Source of the DNA: Patescibacteria group bacterium UBA6033
Lineage (GTDB): Bacteria; Patescibacteriota; Minisyncoccia; Phycocordibacterales; Phycocordibacteraceae
DNA: 50,243 bases
NCBI GenBank assembly: GCA_002429325.1
Contig: DIZH01000006.1
Coordinates: 1 to 50,243 of the forward strand
Direction: 5' to 3'
Shown: piece after piece, positions 1 through 6,117 of the stretch
Layout of the letters: each line of letters opens with the position of its first letter
How positions within the stretch are numbered: position 1 is the stretch's first letter
Position numbers and translations under genes: made by a program
The notes under the pieces: model-generated
What the model saw: the letters and a program-made list of their open reading frames with translations, nothing else
The model's database searches: none
Told to the model about the DNA's origin: nothing

Positions 1-30
1 TGTCAGGCATGCGAGCATTGTACTTGCCCC

Positions 31-260
31 GCACCAACTTGCAAGCAAGTCTCGATTTCTTTACCAAATACGCTATGGAAAAGTTGGTGCTGGGGCGCGT
101 CCATTTGTAGTACACAAGCCTTTCTGATTTTTTGAGCACATGTCGGCGCGTCCTGCGATGCGCCGCATTCACTCTCGGCTCGCAAATTTCGGCGCAACTG
201 CCCTACAGCGCCAAAATTACCATGCTGCTTCGCCTCCGAGAGTCTCAAGAAATCAGAAAG
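31..260. repeat. Nested inverted repeats upstream of pth
   Basis: The first 284 bases hold no gene I can support. Two inverted repeats are visible: GCACCAACTT at 31-40 with AAGTTGGTGC at 81-90 (flanked by CCCC and GGGG), and CTTTCTGATTTTTTGAG at 120-136 with CTCAAGAAATCAGAAAG at 244-260 (one mismatch in 17). The second pair ends just before the pth -10 box. Whether these are terminators of an upstream gene or part of a repeat element is unknown. Confidence 0.5.
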
Positions 261-284
261 ACTTGCGTATGATAGTATTCGGCC

Positions 285-881
285 ATGACACTCGTCATTG
301 TAGGGCTCGGAAATCCAGGAAAAGAGTATGAAAAGACACGACACAACGCTGGCAGAAGCGCAGTGGAGCTTATCACGAAGACTGAAGACTTCGGTGAATT
401 CGTTTTTAATAAAACTTCCAATGCACTCGTGAGCAAAGGCAACGTGGGAGGCGAGACTGCGACCTTGGTGCTGCCCGAAACCATGATGAATCTTTCGGGG
501 AAAGCAGTGGCGACGTTTGTGAAGAGTCCGAAGGCGGCGAAGAGCCTGATTGTGATTCACGACGACCTCGACTTGCCGCTTGGCACTATCAAGATGGCGT
601 TCGGTCGCGGCAGTGGCGGGCACAAAGGCGTCGAGAGTATCATGCGCGCGGTGAAGACGAAAGAATTCGCACGCATTCGTATCGGCATTTCAGCAGCAGG
701 GAAGAAGAATCAGGCGAAGAAAGTGCAGGGCGAAGAGAAAGTCATCAAGATGGTCATCGGAAAATTCAAACCGACTGAAGAGGTTGCAGTAAAAAAAGTG
801 CTCAAGAAAGTCGCTGAAGCGGTGCATCTCTATGCAGAAGAAGGCATCGAGTCTGCGATGCAGTTCGCGAACACTCGCTAA
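285..881 (+). CDS. pth: Peptidyl-tRNA hydrolase
   Basis: Releases peptides from peptidyl-tRNA that drops off the ribosome, recycling the tRNA in the cytoplasm. The 198 residues are the normal size for the family and open with IVGLGNPGKEYEKTRHNAG, which carries the conserved Asn and the catalytic His of Pth; HDDLDLPLG and GHKGVESI are the other family signatures. The ATG at 285 follows a TATGAT -10 box (268-273) by 11 nt and there is no Shine-Dalgarno, so the message is probably leaderless or nearly so. The C-terminal half is rich in lysine and valine. No partner gene is adjacent; a palindrome and a terminator follow. Confidence 0.95.
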   Translation: MTLVIVGLGNPGKEYEKTRHNAGRSAVELITKTEDFGEFVFNKTSNALVSKGNVGGETATLVLPETMMNLSGKAVATFVKSPKAAKSLIVIHDDLDLPLGTIKMAFGRGSGGHKGVESIMRAVKTKEFARIRIGISAAGKKNQAKKVQGEEKVIKMVIGKFKPTEEVAVKKVLKKVAEAVHLYAEEGIESAMQFANTR

Positions 882-882
882 A

Positions 883-907
883 TCACTTGGAAGCTTCGCT
901 TCCAAGT
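883..907. repeat. CACTTGG palindrome, copy 1
   Basis: Near-perfect hairpin: TCACTTGGAAGC, a TTC loop, then GCTTCCAAGT, immediately after the pth stop codon. One of five palindromes in 883-3091 that share outer arms TCACTTGG/CCAAGTGA but differ inside. Confidence 0.7.
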
Positions 908-915
908 AAAAAAGA

Positions 916-942
916 ACGCGCCCCGCTGATGCTGGGGCGCGT
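916..942 (-). terminator. Rho-independent terminator of the 980-1516 gene
   Basis: Stem CGCGCCCC/GGGGCGCG. On the minus strand it is followed by a T-rich run (complement of the A-run at 908-916), which fits termination of the minus-strand gene ending at 980; it may also stop pth transcription. Confidence 0.65.
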
Positions 943-947
943 GTGCA

Positions 948-991
948 GTGGCGACGTCTTTCGTAGGTTCGAATCCCCATCAATCTCCAGG
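948..991 (+). other. tRNA-like T-arm and 3'-end fragment
   Basis: GGTTCGAATCCCC followed by about ten bases and TCTCCA looks like the T-loop, acceptor and CCA of a tRNA or tmRNA, but no matching 5' half is found upstream. It lies at the border between pth and the orphan-gene island, so it could be a relic of an integration site at a tRNA 3' end. It overlaps the 3' end of the minus-strand gene at 980. Low confidence. Confidence 0.3.
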
Positions 992-1516
992 ACGGCAATA
1001 CTCCTTCTTCATCGCAGGGATCGGCTCGACATCGGAAAGCAAATCGTCGAACTTCTGGAGGACTTTCTCATTCTGTCTTCTTGCCTTCCGGAACTCTAGG
1101 ATCTGCCACCGAATCGCACCCATGAGATTTACACTCAGGGTGCGAATGGCTTCCCTATGCCCGACATCGATACCATCGCCTTCAGGGTATTGGAGGTAAA
1201 TTCCGGAATTGACCCCGACTCTTTTCTTGTTGTTTGTGCTGGGTTCAACCAGCACGGCATCAGCGCAAATTCGCTGTTTATCCCCGAGATTGATATTCCA
1301 GTAGAAGGAGATCTTTATGACCTCCACATGACTGGCGACATCGACGATATCCTCCAGTATTGTCTGTGCCGCTTGGAATGCCAAGCGGCTGTTCCGCTTC
1401 GATCTGACGAGCGGCAACCAATGTTCCGGTGACTTCCCGCTATGGGAATCAAAAATCTCGATGCCCGGGTCGATACTGATTTTGGGCATAGCACATAACG
1501 TGAATGTATCTGTCAT
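980..1516 (-). CDS. Hypothetical protein (178 aa), orphan island
   Basis: I do not recognise this family. The protein is predicted soluble, with no signal peptide or membrane segment. It has a mixed alpha/beta look in the middle (VEVIKISFYWNINLG, CADAVLVEP) and a basic helical C-terminus (ILEFRKARRQNEKVLQKF). The ATG at 1516 is preceded by AGGAG about nine bases upstream, so translation probably uses a Shine-Dalgarno, unlike most core genes here. Its 3' end is followed by the 916-942 hairpin with a U-run. It is the first of five minus- or plus-strand orphans in a 3-kb island carrying CACTTGG palindromes. Confidence 0.65.
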   Translation of the reverse strand: MTDTFTLCAMPKISIDPGIEIFDSHSGKSPEHWLPLVRSKRNSRLAFQAAQTILEDIVDVASHVEVIKISFYWNINLGDKQRICADAVLVEPSTNNKKRVGVNSGIYLQYPEGDGIDVGHREAIRTLSVNLMGAIRWQILEFRKARRQNEKVLQKFDDLLSDVEPIPAMKKEYCRPGD

Positions 1517-1612
1517 TTGAAGGAACTCCTGTGCAGGGTCTCAGACCCTTTTCATTGCTGACCAAACGGCCAGTGAAGGAGAGCTTCACATACTAAACAT
1601 ATCCCGTCAATT

Positions 1613-1639
1613 TCACTTGGCGGCGAAACCCCCAAGTGA
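1613..1639. repeat. CACTTGG palindrome, copy 2
   Basis: Arms TCACTTGG and CCAAGTGA flank an 11-base centre that pairs only partly. It sits between the terminator of the 1698-2030 gene and the upstream region of the 980-1516 gene. Confidence 0.65.
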
Positions 1640-1642
1640 CGA

Positions 1643-1677
1643 GATAAAAAAGTTCACCGCATGAGCTAGTCATGCGG
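1643..1677 (-). terminator. Rho-independent terminator of the 1698-2030 gene
   Basis: CCGCATGA, a GCTAG loop, then TCATGCGG at 1657-1677, followed on the minus strand by a T-run (complement of AAAAAAG at 1646-1651). Confidence 0.75.
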
Positions 1678-1697
1678 CGTAAGGGGTTGCCCCGGGT

Positions 1698-2030
1698 TTA
1701 TTTGTAGGGCATGCAAGCAAGCTTGCCACCCATGTCACGAGGCTTCGTTCCCGGTCGGCAGATTTCATCCATACCGCCGAGAGTAAACCGCTCGTTCGGG
1801 TCGACCTCTACCCGACCGAGCCATGCCGGGAATTTCTTTCCGACTTTGGTCGTGCTGCATTGCAGCAGGGTGACCCACCCGTCCGTCTCCTGCTCGCGAA
1901 GACGGTATCCTCCGCACAGGTCAGCCTCAATCTTCGAGGCCGGATACCCGAACAGGTTCAGGTACGCCGAGTATCCGGCGACGGCACAAACAAGTAGGCC
2001 AACCAGAATCAGAAAACGTTTGATCATCAT
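1698..2030 (-). CDS. Small exported or membrane-anchored hypothetical protein
   Basis: Unrecognised 110-residue protein. An N-terminal hydrophobic segment (about residues 5-24, LILVGLLVCAVAGYSAYLNL) is a signal peptide or anchor; the rest is predicted outside and holds four cysteines (DLCGG, LLQCS, EICRP, LACMP) that could form two disulfides. ATG at 2030 is chosen because GGGGG lies just upstream; ATG at 2027 is an alternative. A classical promoter precedes it (TTGACA, 16 bp, TATAAC, read on the minus strand at 2091-2064), giving a leader of about 25-30 nt. A terminator follows. Confidence 0.7.
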   Translation of the reverse strand: MMIKRFLILVGLLVCAVAGYSAYLNLFGYPASKIEADLCGGYRLREQETDGWVTLLQCSTTKVGKKFPAWLGRVEVDPNERFTLGGMDEICRPGTKPRDMGGKLACMPYK

Positions 2031-2063
2031 GACCCCCAAAGTCCAGGAACATTCCTAGTTAGA

Positions 2064-2091
2064 GTTATACTCTTAAGTACAGTATTGTCAA
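2064..2091 (-). promoter_or_regulatory. Sigma70-type promoter for the 1698-2030 gene
   Basis: On the minus strand TTGACA (2091-2086), a 16-bp spacer and TATAAC (2069-2064). The start codon is at 2030, so a short leader with a G-rich ribosome binding site is expected. Confidence 0.75.
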
Positions 2092-2116
2092 TATTTCACT
2101 TGACGATAAAAGCAAA

Positions 2117-2134
2117 CCGCTGGAGAACCAGCGG
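2117..2134 (-). terminator. Rho-independent terminator of the 2187-2393 gene
   Basis: CCGCTGG, AGAA loop, CCAGCGG. On the minus strand it is followed by TTTGCTTTTATC, a usable U-run. Confidence 0.75.
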
Positions 2135-2186
2135 TGTTGTTTCGAGGGTAGGCGTGTGAACACTTCACTGGTATATCGCGACCATT

Positions 2187-2393
2187 TCAGTTGCCGGAGG
2201 CTTTTCCCCGGGCCAAAAGAAGGCGGATACTTGCTCTCACAGAGTCGTCGTCATTTTCGATTCTCGTAATCTCGGACTCGTGCCACGCAATGACCTTACT
2301 TTCAAGCCGATTATACATATCGGCGTAGCCTGAAGTGAAGGCGAAATTTCCGCGCGGTTTCGGAAGCACTATGAGCAGAAACACAAAGAGCAT
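2187..2393 (-). CDS. Small hypothetical protein with N-terminal hydrophobic segment (68 aa)
   Basis: Unrecognised. The first ten residues (MLFVFLLIVL) are strongly hydrophobic, as in a short signal anchor, and the remainder is charged (ESEITRIENDDDSVRAS). The case for a real gene rests on AGGAG six to seven bases before ATG 2393 and a well-formed terminator at 2117-2134. It belongs to the run of small orphans in 980-3690. The short length makes this less certain than its neighbours. Confidence 0.5.
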   Translation of the reverse strand: MLFVFLLIVLPKPRGNFAFTSGYADMYNRLESKVIAWHESEITRIENDDDSVRASIRLLLARGKASGN

Positions 2394-2450
2394 GTCTTTC
2401 TCCTAGAGTGTTAGACATATCAATGTTAGCACGTCCAAAACGTCTAGCGG

Positions 2451-2477
2451 TCACTTGGCGGTCCGACCGCCAAGTGA
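2451..2477. repeat. CACTTGG palindrome, copy 3
   Basis: TCACTTGGCGGTC, one C, then GACCGCCAAGTGA: a perfect 13-bp inverted repeat. It lies 14 bp upstream of the -35 box of the 2578-2922 gene. Confidence 0.75.
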
Positions 2478-2490
2478 ATAGGGTGGGGTA

Positions 2491-2519
2491 TTGACAGATA
2501 GGTTTCTGAATGTTAAATA
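2491..2519 (+). promoter_or_regulatory. Sigma70-type promoter for the 2578-2922 gene
   Basis: TTGACA at 2491-2496, a 17-bp spacer and TAAATA at 2514-2519. A leader of about 50 nt follows, with AAGGAG at 2566-2571 ahead of ATG 2578. Confidence 0.7.
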
Positions 2520-2577
2520 AAAGTCTGGCGCGGCTGAAAAGCCGTTTGTACAATCAACTCCCTTGAAGGAGAAACGC

Positions 2578-2922
2578 ATGCGTGGACGAAAGATCGAAAT
2601 AGAGGGTCTGTTCAGTACCTCTCTCGTGTGGCTGGTTGCCGGCTTCGTTGCAGGTTGGATTCCGTTCCTCGGATCCGTCCTCTTGGCCATGGTGACGATG
2701 GCACTGCGGCCAAGCAAATACATCAAAGGCATGAAGACTGTCAGTGCACTGTGGATGCTGTTTGCATCCGCGGGTGCATACCTCTCGGCGTACTTGGCCT
2801 CTCATGAGCGGGTCCTGGCGGGGCTACAAGTATCTGTCTATCTCATTTCTTGCGGCGCCCTGTGGTGCTACGAGCGGTACGGGGATTTCTTCAAGAAGAG
2901 AATTGAAAGGAGGGTCGAGTAA
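2578..2922 (+). CDS. Small polytopic membrane protein, unknown function
   Basis: Unrecognised 114-residue protein with three or four membrane segments (about residues 15-44, probably two helices separated by GWIPFLGS; 57-75; 81-99) and basic ends (MRGRK; KKRIERR), which suggests a cytoplasmic N-terminus. ATG 2578 is preferred over the upstream TTG at 2563 because the AAGGAG of a standard ribosome binding site lies between them. It has its own promoter (2491-2519) and a multi-stem terminator overlapping its stop codon. No neighbour suggests a role. Confidence 0.75.
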   Translation: MRGRKIEIEGLFSTSLVWLVAGFVAGWIPFLGSVLLAMVTMALRPSKYIKGMKTVSALWMLFASAGAYLSAYLASHERVLAGLQVSVYLISCGALWCYERYGDFFKKRIERRVE

Positions 2923-2980
2923 GCCGCTGTCGGCAAGACACAGAATCGCTGTGCTCGCTGGGGCGGCTTTTCTGTTTTTA
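2921..2980 (+). terminator. Terminator of the 2578-2922 gene
   Basis: Outer stem AAGCCGC (2921-2927) with GCGGCTT (2963-2969), an inner CACAG/CTGTG hairpin, then TTTTCTGTTTTTA. Confidence 0.7.
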
Positions 2981-2984
2981 TAGT

Positions 2985-3021
2985 AAACACCACGCGCCGC
3001 CTCTGGCGCCGCGTGGTGTTT
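2985..3021. repeat. AAACACCACG hairpin, copy 1
   Basis: Arms AAACACCACGCG and CGCGTGGTGTTT. A closely related hairpin lies at 3776-3812, so the two flank the 3146-3688 gene. Confidence 0.65.
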
Positions 3022-3028
3022 GTGTCTG

Positions 3029-3055
3029 TCACTTGGAGGCGAGGCCTCCAAGTGA
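3029..3055. repeat. CACTTGG palindrome, copy 4
   Basis: TCACTTGGAGG with CCTCCAAGTGA around a CGAGG centre. It is 11 bp from copy 5. Confidence 0.7.
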
Positions 3056-3066
3056 ACTCGTTAGAC

Positions 3067-3091
3067 CACTTGGAAGCTTCGCTTCCAAGTG
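3067..3091. repeat. CACTTGG palindrome, copy 5
   Basis: CACTTGGAAGC, TTC, GCTTCCAAGTG; its core matches copy 1 behind pth exactly, over 2 kb away. Confidence 0.75.
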
Positions 3092-3099
3092 AAAAGAAG

Positions 3100-3120
3100 A
3101 AACCCGCGCAGGGCGGGTTT
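3100..3120 (-). terminator. Terminator of the 3146-3688 gene
   Basis: AAACCCGC/GCGGGTTT stem; on the minus strand it is followed by CTTCTTTTC. Confidence 0.7.
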
Positions 3121-3145
3121 CAAAGGGACAGAGCAGGCTCGTTCT

Positions 3146-3688
3146 TCAGGCCGATTGGGTTCGGCCGGTGAAGATCCTCTCCAGGGCGCTCATGAGCCAG
3201 ATCAGACCGAGGGCGGAAGCCAACCACAGGATTAACGTGATGCTCGCCGCCAGTCCCGTTGAAGAATAGAAGGGTCCGTTGGACCTCACTACCTTCCCGT
3301 GCTGGCGCACTTCGGCGATGAACTGCTGCTGGTCGGCCACCGATGTCGCGGCGGAAGTCCAGGCGCGCAGGCGCCGCAACTCGCCCAGCTTCGTCGGATC
3401 ATCCTCGCCGATGGCGTTGTACGTCATCGCCATATGCTCGAGCTTCTCGGCGATGAGTGGCTTGTTGAAGAACCACTCGGCGTTCACGGATGCGACGAAC
3501 TCGTCGGCTGCTGCGACGTTCGCTGCATAGAGTTGCACCACCGGCGACGTGATGTGGCCGTATAGCCAGAAGCTGAAGAAACAGGTGGGGAGCACTAGTG
3601 TGAGCAGCAACCCCCAGATGTTGTTGATGAAGTGGTAAAGCTTGCGTGCGCGTACGCGCTTCAAGATTTCGCGATCAACTGCGGCCAT
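3146..3688 (-). CDS. Hypothetical membrane protein with two TM helices (180 aa)
   Basis: Unrecognised. A basic N-terminus (MAAVDREILKRVRARK) leads into a membrane helix at about residues 25-47. An external or periplasmic-like helical domain of about 95 residues follows (VQLYAANVAAADEFVAS, then a DDPTKLGELRRLRAW segment), and a second helix at about 148-170. This layout resembles sensor or chemoreceptor input domains, but no signalling output is present, so function is unknown. ATG 3688 has GGGGG upstream, and a clear promoter lies at 3741-3769. It is flanked by paired hairpins at 2985-3021 and 3776-3812. Confidence 0.7.
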   Translation of the reverse strand: MAAVDREILKRVRARKLYHFINNIWGLLLTLVLPTCFFSFWLYGHITSPVVQLYAANVAAADEFVASVNAEWFFNKPLIAEKLEHMAMTYNAIGEDDPTKLGELRRLRAWTSAATSVADQQQFIAEVRQHGKVVRSNGPFYSSTGLAASITLILWLASALGLIWLMSALERIFTGRTQSA

Positions 3689-3740
3689 GATGACCCCCTG
3701 TCAGGTTGGTTGGCGCCCTTTCGAAGATCAGGCTAACGAA

Positions 3741-3769
3741 AATCTAATACGTATAAGGCAATGTGTCAA
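3741..3769 (-). promoter_or_regulatory. Sigma70-type promoter for the 3146-3688 gene
   Basis: On the minus strand TTGACA (3769-3764), 17 bp, TAGATT (3746-3741). The leader is about 45 nt. Confidence 0.7.
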
Positions 3770-3775
3770 TCTGAC

Positions 3776-3812
3776 AAACACCACGTGGCGCCAGAGGCGC
3801 CACGTGGTGTTT
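3776..3812. repeat. AAACACCACG hairpin, copy 2
   Basis: Perfect 17-bp arms beginning AAACACCACGTGG with an AGA loop. It lies just beyond the S1 stop codon and may serve as the S1 terminator on the minus strand, though the following T-run is weak. Confidence 0.7.
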
Positions 3813-3832
3813 ACTATTGAATTCGGAAAGCC

Positions 3833-4966
3833 TTACGCTTTCTTTTTTCCCGCATAGGTCAGCGTCATCCGCTGATCTTTCGGCTCGAAGAGTGCGATAG
3901 AGAACGGATACGTCTTGCCGAGCTCGAGCGTCTCGCGGAGCTCTTGCGGTGAAGCGAATTCGCTCACATGCACGAGACCAGCGACGCCTTCCTCGATAGA
4001 GGCGAGTGCACCGTGCTTGTTGTACTTGATGACAACGCCCGGCACTTCCATACCTTTCTTGTAGCGATCTGCGGCAGTGTGCCATGGATTTTCCTTGAGT
4101 GCCTTGATGGAGAGCGACACTTTGCCGTCCTTTATTTCAATGACCTTCACGCGTACTTTGTCGCCGACAGCGAAGAGCGTATGAGGATCTTCAACGAGAC
4201 CCCAATCGAGTTCGCTGATATGCACGAGGCCTTCGAGACCTTGCTCGAGCTTCACGAACACGCCGAAGTCGACGATGCCCGTTACTTCGCCCTCGACAGC
4301 GTCACCCACGTGGTACTTATCAATGAGCGATGCTTTCTCTTCTGACTCATTACCGACGCGCTCAGAGAAAATGAGCTTACCTTCCTTCGCATCAGCAGTG
4401 ATGATACGCACCGAGAGCGGATGGCCGATAAGCTGCATGAGTTCGCCGAGTATCTTGTCCTTGTCGCCTTCCGGTACGCGCGGATAGTGCTCATTCGCGA
4501 GCTGCGATGCTGGGAGGAAACCCTGGATGCCTTGCCACGAGAGGATGAGGCCTCCTTTGTTCGCTTCCTCAACGACGAGTGAGTATGGCGTCTGTGCGAC
4601 GATAGCAATCTCAGCTTCGCCCCAGATAGCCGCCTGACGCGCTTCCTTGAGAGAGAGCTCGATATAGCCATCGCGCCCAGCTGGGTCGACGACTTTCGCA
4701 CTGATCATATCGCCAGGATTTGCCTTGCGCAGGACGTCTGCGGCGTTGAGGTATTCGCGGCCGTAGATAAGACCGCTACCGAATGGTGGCAGGTCGACAT
4801 AGACGCGGCCGCGGCTGATAGCGATGATGGTGCCCTCCACAAGGTCGCCAAACGAGGGCGGCGTCGGGATGGAATCAATGAGGCCCGCCATTGGATGGCC
4901 TTCGCTCAAATGAATGGTCGCCACCGGAGCAACGACTTTCGGCTTCGTCGAAATCTCTTCAGACAT
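3833..4966 (-). CDS. rpsA: 30S ribosomal protein S1-like protein, four S1 domains
   Basis: Binds mRNA at the ribosome through repeated OB-fold S1 domains. Four domains are visible in 377 residues: about 38-105 (GDLVEGTIIAI), 120-200 (degenerate), 222-290 (GDAVEGEVTGIVDFGVFVKL, the best match) and 305-372 (GMEVPGVVIKYNKHGALASI). E. coli S1 has six, so this is a short form as in many small genomes. The longer upstream frame is rejected: ATG 4966 sits directly behind a TATATAAT box, giving a leaderless start, and upstream residues lack S1 similarity. It is transcribed away from the MBL gene at 5103. Confidence 0.88.
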   Translation of the reverse strand: MSEEISTKPKVVAPVATIHLSEGHPMAGLIDSIPTPPSFGDLVEGTIIAISRGRVYVDLPPFGSGLIYGREYLNAADVLRKANPGDMISAKVVDPAGRDGYIELSLKEARQAAIWGEAEIAIVAQTPYSLVVEEANKGGLILSWQGIQGFLPASQLANEHYPRVPEGDKDKILGELMQLIGHPLSVRIITADAKEGKLIFSERVGNESEEKASLIDKYHVGDAVEGEVTGIVDFGVFVKLEQGLEGLVHISELDWGLVEDPHTLFAVGDKVRVKVIEIKDGKVSLSIKALKENPWHTAADRYKKGMEVPGVVIKYNKHGALASIEEGVAGLVHVSEFASPQELRETLELGKTYPFSIALFEPKDQRMTLTYAGKKKA

Positions 4967-5102
4967 ATTATATATAAGTGGTGCTGATTTTCGCGAAGGG
5001 TACTGAAACCTTGCGGTTTCCAGGGTTAACGTCTTGCTACTTCTCTCGCACGCAACAGGTCGACTATAGCAAATACTGTCGAAAAATGCTAGAATATGAG
5101 CA

Positions 5103-5744
5103 ATGGTTATCACGCATCACGGCGGGCAATGTTTCAAGGTGACCCTGGGGGATTTGACGCTCGTTTTTGACCCAATCTCCAAAAATGCCACTCTCCCATC
5201 CGTCCGATTTGGCGCAGATATTGCGCTCGTTTCGCGCAATCATCCCGACATGAACGGCGTCGACGAGGTGACGTATGGTGAGAAAGTACCGTTTGTCGTA
5301 GAGGGTCCTGGCGAGTACGAACGGCAAGGAGTGGTCATCCAAGGATTCCTTTCCAAGAGCAAGTATGGTCTTTCCAAAGGACAGGAGGAAGCCGTGAATA
5401 CGATTTACGCAGTTGATCTCGAAGACATGACACTCGTGCATTTGGGTGCGCTTGCCGACACCGAGCTCTCGAAGGAAGCGCGAGAAGGCATTGGTGAGAT
5501 AGATGTGCTCTTCGTACCTGTGGGAAATGATGGCGTGCTTACCGCCGCAAAAGCGCACGAGCTCGCAGTATCACTTGAACCGAAGATCATCATTCCGATG
5601 CACTGGAGTGGTATGGGAGAATCGAAGTCGCTCGAAGCGTTCCTCAAGGATGCAGGGAATGGCAGCGAGAAAGTCGATAAACTCACACTGAAGAAGAAGG
5701 ACCTTATCGGTCGCGATGGGAGTATACTAGTACTAACGCCCTAA
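5103..5744 (+). CDS. MBL-fold hydrolase-like protein, metal site degenerate
   Basis: Looks like the Lactamase_B_3 branch of metallo-beta-lactamase-fold proteins: an opening THHGGQCFKV strand, LVFDP, and a late IIPMHW motif. The usual H-x-H-x-D-H metal motif appears as SRNHPDM, so two of the three histidines seem replaced, and hydrolase activity is doubtful. Length (213 aa) is typical. A TAGAAT -10 box ends 7 nt before ATG 5103, so the start is leaderless. A small membrane protein gene follows after 6 nt and gyrA after that, so the three may be co-transcribed. Confidence 0.75.
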   Translation: MVITHHGGQCFKVTLGDLTLVFDPISKNATLPSVRFGADIALVSRNHPDMNGVDEVTYGEKVPFVVEGPGEYERQGVVIQGFLSKSKYGLSKGQEEAVNTIYAVDLEDMTLVHLGALADTELSKEAREGIGEIDVLFVPVGNDGVLTAAKAHELAVSLEPKIIIPMHWSGMGESKSLEAFLKDAGNGSEKVDKLTLKKKDLIGRDGSILVLTP

Positions 5745-5750
5745 TACAGT

Positions 5751-6104
5751 ATGAAAAGTGTCTTTGAACATATTGACTACGTAAAAGGAAAGCCACATCA
5801 CGTCCGCCGCCGCGTCGCGGTCGGCGCAGCTGCGTTCGGCAGTGCGCTTATCGCAATCGTCTGGATTGCAGTGAGCTCGATGACTGGCGCTTTTGCTATT
5901 CAGGGAAGCTCGTTCGCGATGAGTACGGGCGAGAATGGCGCTGTCGCGACCACGAGTGCTTCCAACAGTCCACAAGGGCTTGCGGGCGCAGCGGCCGCAC
6001 TACCGGATACATCAGCTTCGGCGCCCGCGCATATCGAAATCGTCGATACCACACCGGCCAGTGCACCGGCCAAGAAGTCAGATCAAACGATCTTGCCGTT
6101 TTAG
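5751..6104 (+). CDS. Single-pass membrane protein, unknown function (117 aa)
   Basis: Unrecognised. A basic N-terminus (KPHHVRRRVAVG) precedes one membrane helix at about residues 23-45. The rest is a low-complexity Ala/Ser/Thr/Pro tail typical of extracytoplasmic linkers (ASAPAHIEIVDTTPASAPAKK). It lies 6 nt after the MBL-fold gene and 13 nt before gyrA in the same direction, so it is probably part of that transcript. Short anchored Ala/Pro-rich proteins like this are common in Patescibacteria and are usually unassigned. Confidence 0.65.
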   Translation: MKSVFEHIDYVKGKPHHVRRRVAVGAAAFGSALIAIVWIAVSSMTGAFAIQGSSFAMSTGENGAVATTSASNSPQGLAGAAAALPDTSASAPAHIEIVDTTPASAPAKKSDQTILPF

Positions 6105-6117
6105 TTAGGTACTCATC

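Noticed and set aside
3..623. 206-residue open frame on the minus strand opposite pth
   Set aside because: Most of it is antisense to pth in a fixed codon phase, composition is unlike a protein, and no motif or start signal supports it.
5103..5744. Functional metallo-beta-lactamase annotation
   Set aside because: The fold is likely, but two of the expected metal histidines appear replaced, so a catalytic name is not justified.
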